DNA from: SCUB01 sp041918675 | GTDB lineage: Bacteria; Pseudomonadota; Alphaproteobacteria; Rhizobiales; Xanthobacteraceae | Assembly (NCBI GenBank): GCA_041918675.1 | Contig: JAYRVF010000008.1 | Location: forward strand, 47,066 to 111,065 | DNA: 64,000 bases | Reading direction: 5' to 3' | Part shown: piece after piece, positions 59,099 to 64,000 of the stretch | Layout: the number at the start of each line of letters is the position of its first letter | How positions within the stretch are numbered: the stretch's first letter is position 1 | Notes under the pieces: generated by a model | Told to the model about the DNA's origin: nothing | The model's input: the letters and a program-made list of their open reading frames with translations, nothing else | Databases searched by the model: none | Translations under genes and position numbers: made by a program

Positions 59099-61717
59099 AT
59101 GGGTGGCATTTGCATGCTCCGGCCAATCGGGGACTTCCTCAGTCGCCGTCTCATCGCATGTGGTGGCGGGCCATTTCGTCGACGGTCTTTTTCGCCGCGG
59201 CGTATCGCCCAACGAAGCGTGGCCATCGGCCTTTCGCTGCTGCTCGCCTTTTCTCCGCTCAGCCCGTTGATGCTGGTAAAGCCGCTCGCGCCCGTCGCTC
59301 CGGCGCAGGCGAGCGCGACCGATGACCTCGTCAACTGCCTCAATATCGCGAACGCGGCCGTGGGCGCGGCATCCGACATCGCGAGCGCGATCGCCAATCC
59401 CGAATACACGGCCTGCATCGCGGAAGCCGCCTCCGGCAACGTCCTGACCATCGGCATGATGGCCGCGGTCACGGCCTTGTGGGCGACCAACACCAGCGCC
59501 TTCAACAATCCGGGCGAATGCAATCAGTTCATCACCAGCTCGCTTCTTGGCTACGTCGCCAAGGGCATCATGGCGCTGTTGGGCGGCGGCGAGGGCGTGT
59601 TGGGCGATCTGCTCAAGTCCATCATCGGCGAGGACGGCATCAATCTCATCAAGGATCTGGCCAATTATGCCGGCGTCGATTTCGACAGTGAAATCGCCAA
59701 TGCCAAGGACGCCGCCGCCAAGGAAGCGGCGGAACAGGCCAAGAAGCTCTACAAGCAGCTGACCGAAACCTTCAGCGAAATCGCGACGCCGCTGATGCAT
59801 TCCCTGTCATGTGGCTGCGCCGCGGCCGGTACCGTCGCGATCGTCAAGAATGCCGGCGAGGGCGTGGCCAAGTCCGCCGGTGCCTGCTGGGATGTGCTCA
59901 CCGACCCGGCCGCGCTGTTCAGCGCGATCCTCGACGACCCCGGCGCGGTCGCCAAGGCGGTCGTCGGCGCGGCATGCGACGCCGTCAAGGAAGCGGTCGA
60001 CGTCTGCGGCTTCGCGTCGGATGTCTACGACACGCTCAAGCAGGCTTGCGACATTCCGGGCATCGATTACGCCTGCGAGGGCGTCGGCAAGGTCGGGCAC
60101 GCCGTTTATTGCGTGTTCTTCGACTGCGACGAGAGCAAGCCCTATGACCCGCTCGCGGGAGCCAATTCGGCCACCTGCGCGCTTGGCCAATTCGATTCGG
60201 ACAGCGAATGGTTCCATGGCTGCAAGTGCCCGCAGCCATACGGCAAGAAGGCGGACGTCCAATACGAATGCGGCAGTCTCGACTACAACACCCAAACCGG
60301 CACCTGCAAAGCGACCGCGAAGAACGGCGCGACCTGCCAGGTGTGCGACGCCAACGAAGGCACGCAAGTGGCGTCGAACGGCGACAGTTACTGCGTGAAA
60401 TGCGCGCTCGGCATGACTTCGCGCAATCCCGACGGTTCGCTGACGGCCGACGGCTCATGCAGCGCCAAGCTCGAATGCGCCGACGACGAACGTCTCAATG
60501 TCAAGCTAAATACGTGTTTCAAGTGCGGCCCCGGCACGCACTTCAGCCCCGACGGCCAGTCGTGTTGGCCGGATTGCAAGGCGCCGCTCGTCAACAATAC
60601 CGATCCGAACAGCACGCATGGCTGCGCCTGTCCGCCCGGCGCGAATGGGGAATATCAGGAACTCACGGGGGCCAACCTGGATGTCTGCGCGGCGCCGGCG
60701 AGTTGTCCGTGGTACGCGCCGCGCAACCCCAAGACCAACAGGTGCGAGCCCGTCTGCACGGATACCAGCCAGGTTCTCGTCAAGGAGGGCGAGTTTGAGC
60801 GATGCGAGACATGCCTGGATGGCAAGGTCGCCGTGAACAATCAATGCAAATATCTCTCCGGCACGGCCGCGGTCGCGCAATGCGGTCCGGAGCAGATCCA
60901 CGCCAACGGCGTCTGCGAGGATTGCCCCTACGGCACGCAGAAAGGCGAGGGCAACACCTGCGCCCCGGTGTGTCCGTCCGGTTCGCAGCCCAAGGCGCAG
61001 GCGGCAAAGCCCACGGTGGGTCAGGCCTTGAAGGCGTCCGCCGCGACTCTGCCGGGCGCATTCGGCAAACAGGGCGCCGAATTCTCGTCGAAGGACATGC
61101 AGGCCGCCCAAAACGCCAAGCTCATGCAGCCGCGGAACGCGGGCGATACCAAAGGTCAGCCCTCGCTCGCCGACCAGATTTGCGTCAAATGCGCCGAGAA
61201 CGAACAGAGCGTGACGCTCACGAGCTATGGCAATGGCTATAGCGTTTCCGAGCAGGCTTGCATGAAATGCCCCGACGGCGAGGTGTCGTCGCCGGGCGGC
61301 AAGTGCCACAAGCCGTACGACTTCAGCATCAGCGTCCTCACCCCGCGGCATGAACGCGATCCGGGCAAGCGCAAGGACGACCGCCGGCCACCGCGCGAAA
61401 AGGACAAGCCGCGCACATCGAAGGCCGATCCAAAGGGTCAACCGAAGATCGACGGCACGGTGGTGTTGCCGAAGGGCAGCGACGCGCAAACGCCCAAGCC
61501 AAAGCCCAAATGCCCACCGGGCCAAATTCCGTCAGACGGCGGCTGCCATGTGCCGCGGGCGAAGGGAACGCCGACCGCGCCGGAACTCGACATGCCTTCC
61601 TTCGGCGGCGGATCGAGCGCGCCGGGCCTCTCGGGTCCGCCAGGCCGTGGCTCGGGCGGCTTCCGAACGACGCCGACGCCGCCGCCATCGTCGGCCACCA
61701 ACCCGAAGCCGTTCTAG
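59099..61717 (+). CDS. Large secreted cysteine-rich repeat protein, unknown
   Basis: About 872 residues. A long basic leader precedes a hydrophobic signal (RSVAIGLSLLLAFSPLSPLM) with likely cleavage near AQASA. Residues about 75-345 are Ala-rich helical with scattered cysteines (SLSCGCAAAG, FDCDESK). Residues about 350-740 contain repeated C-x2-C modules with Gly/Pro turns (CQVCDAN, YCVKCALGM, CFKCGPGTHFSPDGQSC, CETCLDGKVAVNNQC, CEDCPYGTQKGEGNTC, CMKCPDGEVSSPGGKC), like EGF, TNFR or GCC2/GCC3 repeats of surface proteins. The tail is Lys/Pro/Gly-rich. About 48 cysteines follow the signal. The start at 59099 is likely but uncertain. It may be a surface or matrix protein; function unknown. Confidence 0.75.
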   Translation: MGGICMLRPIGDFLSRRLIACGGGPFRRRSFSPRRIAQRSVAIGLSLLLAFSPLSPLMLVKPLAPVAPAQASATDDLVNCLNIANAAVGAASDIASAIANPEYTACIAEAASGNVLTIGMMAAVTALWATNTSAFNNPGECNQFITSSLLGYVAKGIMALLGGGEGVLGDLLKSIIGEDGINLIKDLANYAGVDFDSEIANAKDAAAKEAAEQAKKLYKQLTETFSEIATPLMHSLSCGCAAAGTVAIVKNAGEGVAKSAGACWDVLTDPAALFSAILDDPGAVAKAVVGAACDAVKEAVDVCGFASDVYDTLKQACDIPGIDYACEGVGKVGHAVYCVFFDCDESKPYDPLAGANSATCALGQFDSDSEWFHGCKCPQPYGKKADVQYECGSLDYNTQTGTCKATAKNGATCQVCDANEGTQVASNGDSYCVKCALGMTSRNPDGSLTADGSCSAKLECADDERLNVKLNTCFKCGPGTHFSPDGQSCWPDCKAPLVNNTDPNSTHGCACPPGANGEYQELTGANLDVCAAPASCPWYAPRNPKTNRCEPVCTDTSQVLVKEGEFERCETCLDGKVAVNNQCKYLSGTAAVAQCGPEQIHANGVCEDCPYGTQKGEGNTCAPVCPSGSQPKAQAAKPTVGQALKASAATLPGAFGKQGAEFSSKDMQAAQNAKLMQPRNAGDTKGQPSLADQICVKCAENEQSVTLTSYGNGYSVSEQACMKCPDGEVSSPGGKCHKPYDFSISVLTPRHERDPGKRKDDRRPPREKDKPRTSKADPKGQPKIDGTVVLPKGSDAQTPKPKPKCPPGQIPSDGGCHVPRAKGTPTAPELDMPSFGGGSSAPGLSGPPGRGSGGFRTTPTPPPSSATNPKPF

Positions 61718-61768
61718 GTAGCTTTCGTGATCAAGTATTTTTGCGACGACGAATGTTCGAGGTCGAAG

Positions 61769-63328
61769 ATGTTCAAGAAGACGAGCCAGCGCATTCTTCT
61801 GACCGGCGCAACCGCCGCCGGCATCCTCGGCATGGTCGCCGCGGCGCCGTCGTGGTTCGCATACCGGTTGTCGCCCCAGGCGGATCGCGACACGGTGCAA
61901 TTCGGCGCGCGATTTGACCCGTTGACCGGACGGCTCAACCTGCGCTCCCTGGAAATCAAGCACACCGATGGCGTCATTCGCGTCGGGCAACTTTCCATCG
62001 GCACCGGTTATGGCCTGATCGGCGCGGCGTTCGCCGCCGAGAACGTTGTGCTCAAGGATTTCACGGTGACGACGGAACAGATGACGTTCCGCGCGCCCGC
62101 GATCGAGATCGCGAACTCCTCTCTTGGTCTTAAGGAATTTTCCGCGCTCATCGACAAGACGAGCGCCAAACCGCTGCCGGAAGCGCTGGCGTCGTTCGCC
62201 GCATCGGGCGCCTCCATCCCCGAGCTCACCGTCGAACGCAAGGTCGGACTCGGCCGTCAGACCTATGTCATCCGCAAATTCGCGTTGCGCGACATCGCCG
62301 GCGGCAAGGCGGCGTCGTTCGGCGCCGAAGGCGGCACGATCGCTGGACCGGCGCCGGAACAGGGGAGCTTTGGCGCCGTCGCGGGCAAGGCCATCGATCT
62401 CGCGCAGCTCGCGCGCGTGCTCGGACCCGATCCGGCGACGCCGGACGCGGAATCGAAGGCGCTCTTGGAGGCGGCGACCATCGACAAGCTTCAGCTCAGG
62501 ACGGGTTCGGGCAGCGTTGCGTTCGGCCGGCTGGCCTTGAACGACGCGCGGGTCCAGCTCGGTCGGCTGTCGGGACGTTTTTCGCCCATCCAGGGCGCGG
62601 TCACCGTGAGCGATGCGAAGTTCATCGTCGGCGGCGCGATGCCGACGAAGCCGCCGGTCGAATGGACGGTCAAGACCCTCGCGCTGACTCTGGAAGCCCC
62701 GCGCGACATGATCCCGACCAAATTCTACGCCGCGATCGAGGGTTTGACGATTCCGGTTCCCGCCAATTCGCCCGATCCGAATTTCAAGAACCTCGCCGAT
62801 CTCGGCTACACCGCGGTGGTCGCGTCGGTTATAGCCGACGCGTCTTGGGATCCGCGGAGCAGCGATCTCGAAATCAGGCAGCTTTCCGTGAACGGCGCCG
62901 ATTTCGGCGCGATCACGCTCGCCGGCGTCCTCGGCAATGTCACCAAGGAGGCCTTTGCCACCGACAAGGCGGTCTCGCTCGCGGCGTTCAAAAAGGCCAC
63001 GGCGAAGACCTGGTCGCTGGTGGTCGAGAACAAGGGACTCTACGAACACGTCGTCGCGCGCGAGGCCAAGAAGCGCGGCAAATCGCTCGAGGAAACCCGG
63101 CGCGATCTGAGCGTGGCGTCCTCGATCACTTTCGCGACGATGACGCGCGACGCGCCGGCCGGAAGCGTTGTCGCCGCCGCGATCGGCAAATTCGTCGCCA
63201 AGCCGGGCAAGCTGCGCATCAACGGAAAATCGAAGGACCCGGCGGGCGTCGTGCTGTCGAGCTTTTCCGACGCGGCGAGCGCCAAGTCGATCGGCGACAA
63301 GATCGACGTGACGGCGATCGCGGAATGA
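61769..63328 (+). CDS. Membrane-anchored exported protein, unknown
   Basis: A 519-residue protein. After FKKTSQRILLTGATAAGILG comes one hydrophobic segment (to about residue 30), then a long soluble domain of mostly beta character with repeated LTVERKVGLG, AATIDKLQLRTGSG, VRIAL-like segments and few cysteines. It recalls the AsmA/DUF748-like elongated folds, but I could not assign a family. A GTG at 61727 would add 14 residues with three cysteines; the ATG at 61769 gives a cleaner signal. Its stop overlaps the DsbA-like start (ATGA), so the two are cotranscribed. Confidence 0.65.
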   Translation: MFKKTSQRILLTGATAAGILGMVAAAPSWFAYRLSPQADRDTVQFGARFDPLTGRLNLRSLEIKHTDGVIRVGQLSIGTGYGLIGAAFAAENVVLKDFTVTTEQMTFRAPAIEIANSSLGLKEFSALIDKTSAKPLPEALASFAASGASIPELTVERKVGLGRQTYVIRKFALRDIAGGKAASFGAEGGTIAGPAPEQGSFGAVAGKAIDLAQLARVLGPDPATPDAESKALLEAATIDKLQLRTGSGSVAFGRLALNDARVQLGRLSGRFSPIQGAVTVSDAKFIVGGAMPTKPPVEWTVKTLALTLEAPRDMIPTKFYAAIEGLTIPVPANSPDPNFKNLADLGYTAVVASVIADASWDPRSSDLEIRQLSVNGADFGAITLAGVLGNVTKEAFATDKAVSLAAFKKATAKTWSLVVENKGLYEHVVAREAKKRGKSLEETRRDLSVASSITFATMTRDAPAGSVVAAAIGKFVAKPGKLRINGKSKDPAGVVLSSFSDAASAKSIGDKIDVTAIAE

Positions 63329-64000
63329 GGCGCTCGACGGCGTTGCCCCTGCGATGGTCGAGAAGCGCGCGCGGCGCGGGCCCATGGTTGGCCGCGTGCG
63401 GATTGATGTTGGGTCTCGCCGCGCCGGCGCGCGGTCAGGATTTGCACGCCGAAATCGAAAACGTGGTCCGTGACTATATCCGCCGCAATCCGCAGGAGGT
63501 GCAGCGGATCATCCGCGATTATCTGGCGTCCAATCCGGATGTTCTTCAGGAGATCATCGCCGACGCGATCCGCAAGCAGCGCGCCGGCGCGCCCGCCGAC
63601 CGCCAGGCCGCGATCGCCGCGAAAGCGGCCGCCATCAAGGAAAACGCCGCGCGCATTTTTTCCTCGCCCCATCAGGTCACGCTCGGCAACCCTCAAGGCG
63701 ACGTGACGCTGGTGGAGTTCTTCGACTACAGTTGCGGGTTCTGCAAGCGGGCGCTGGCCGACAAGCTCGAGCTGCTCAAGGGCGACGCCAAGCTGAAATT
63801 GGTGCTGAAGGAATTTCCGATCCTCGGGCCCGGCTCGGTTGACGCGGCGCGCGTGGGGATCGCCGTGCGGATGCAGGATCACGGCGGCGAGCGCTATCTC
63901 GAATACCACAAGCGCCTGCTGAGCGACCGGTCGCCGCCGACGCGCGAGCGGGCGCTGAAAGTCGCCGAGGATGTCGGCCTTGACGTCGCGCGGGTCGAAA
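63325..64000 (+). CDS. DsbA-family thiol:disulfide oxidoreductase, incomplete
   Basis: At least 225 residues, cut by the window end. A signal-like segment (LAACGLMLGLAAPARGQD) precedes a charged helical region with repeated RRNPQEVQRIIRDYL and SNPDVLQEIIADAI, the Scs/Com1-type N-terminal domain used for oligomerisation. The thioredoxin fold follows with TLVEFFDYSCGFCKRAL, where CGFC is the active site, then LKLVLKEFPILGPGS with the cis-proline region. It should act in the periplasm as an oxidase or isomerase. It overlaps the previous gene and lies in the same direction as the cysteine-rich protein. Confidence 0.9.
   Translation, partial: MRRSTALPLRWSRSARGAGPWLAACGLMLGLAAPARGQDLHAEIENVVRDYIRRNPQEVQRIIRDYLASNPDVLQEIIADAIRKQRAGAPADRQAAIAAKAAAIKENAARIFSSPHQVTLGNPQGDVTLVEFFDYSCGFCKRALADKLELLKGDAKLKLVLKEFPILGPGSVDAARVGIAVRMQDHGGERYLEYHKRLLSDRSPPTRERALKVAEDVGLDVARVE

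Noticed and set aside
1..64000. CRISPR arrays, rRNA genes and known riboswitches
   Set aside because: No regularly spaced direct repeats, rRNA sequence or recognisable riboswitch core was seen; the only tandem array is the 14-base repeat at 13999.

Overview
The window is GC-rich (mid-60s per cent by eye), gene-dense DNA of an alphaproteobacterium, most likely a free-living nitrogen-fixing member of the Hyphomicrobiales (Rhizobiales). Reasons: an O2-sensitive NifA with the alphaproteobacterial cysteine motif, a hybrid RibB with a dead GTP-cyclohydrolase-like half, an ECF sigma/anti-sigma pair, DUF1499 and DUF1194 proteins, an RT0821-type surface lipoprotein, nif genes in the order nifHDKENX-fdxB-nifQ, fixABCX, and draT/draG. 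I cannot name the genus.

Layout. 0-7 kb: end of a mannose-1-phosphate guanylyltransferase gene, RibB, a metallo-beta-lactamase-fold hydrolase, an acyl-CoA synthetase, and two envelope proteins (extensin-like and L,D-transpeptidase). 7-10.3 kb: CorA and a compact type II restriction-modification cassette (Vsr, cytosine methylase, GIY-YIG nuclease of Eco29kI type). 10.3-30 kb: housekeeping genes (PdxH, J-protein, ECF sigma/anti-sigma, FabI, AroC, TlyA, Dxs, XseB, beta-oxidation enzymes), small secreted cysteine-rich proteins, and a LigD split into two genes. 30.2-31.6 kb: tRNA-Gln followed by an IS3-family element that looks inactivated.

31.7-53.8 kb is a nitrogen-fixation block: nifA; nifB-fdxN-nifZ-nifT; a divergent 2Fe-2S ferredoxin/ferritin-like pair; nifHDKENX with its accessory genes and nifQ; an iscA-nfu-nifS-nifV-nifW operon; fixABCX. 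Five sigma-54 promoters of GG-N10-GC type (one with GA at -12) and four NifA sites (TGT-N10-ACA) organise it. One NifA site lies between the divergent nifH and ferredoxin promoters and probably serves both. The genes cover regulation, cofactor synthesis (NifB, E, N, X, Q, V), Fe-S supply (NifS, Nfu, IscA), electron delivery (FixABCX, ferredoxins) and the enzyme itself.

53.9-56.9 kb holds a post-translational control module: draT and draG (reversible ADP-ribosylation of NifH), converging on an unusual gene that fuses a CDKN3-like dual-specificity phosphatase to a kinase-like domain. This is the best candidate in the window for an undescribed system. 57-64 kb encodes exported proteins: a beta-barrel-like protein, an 872-residue cysteine-rich repeat protein, a membrane-anchored protein of unknown function and a DsbA-like oxidoreductase cut by the window end.
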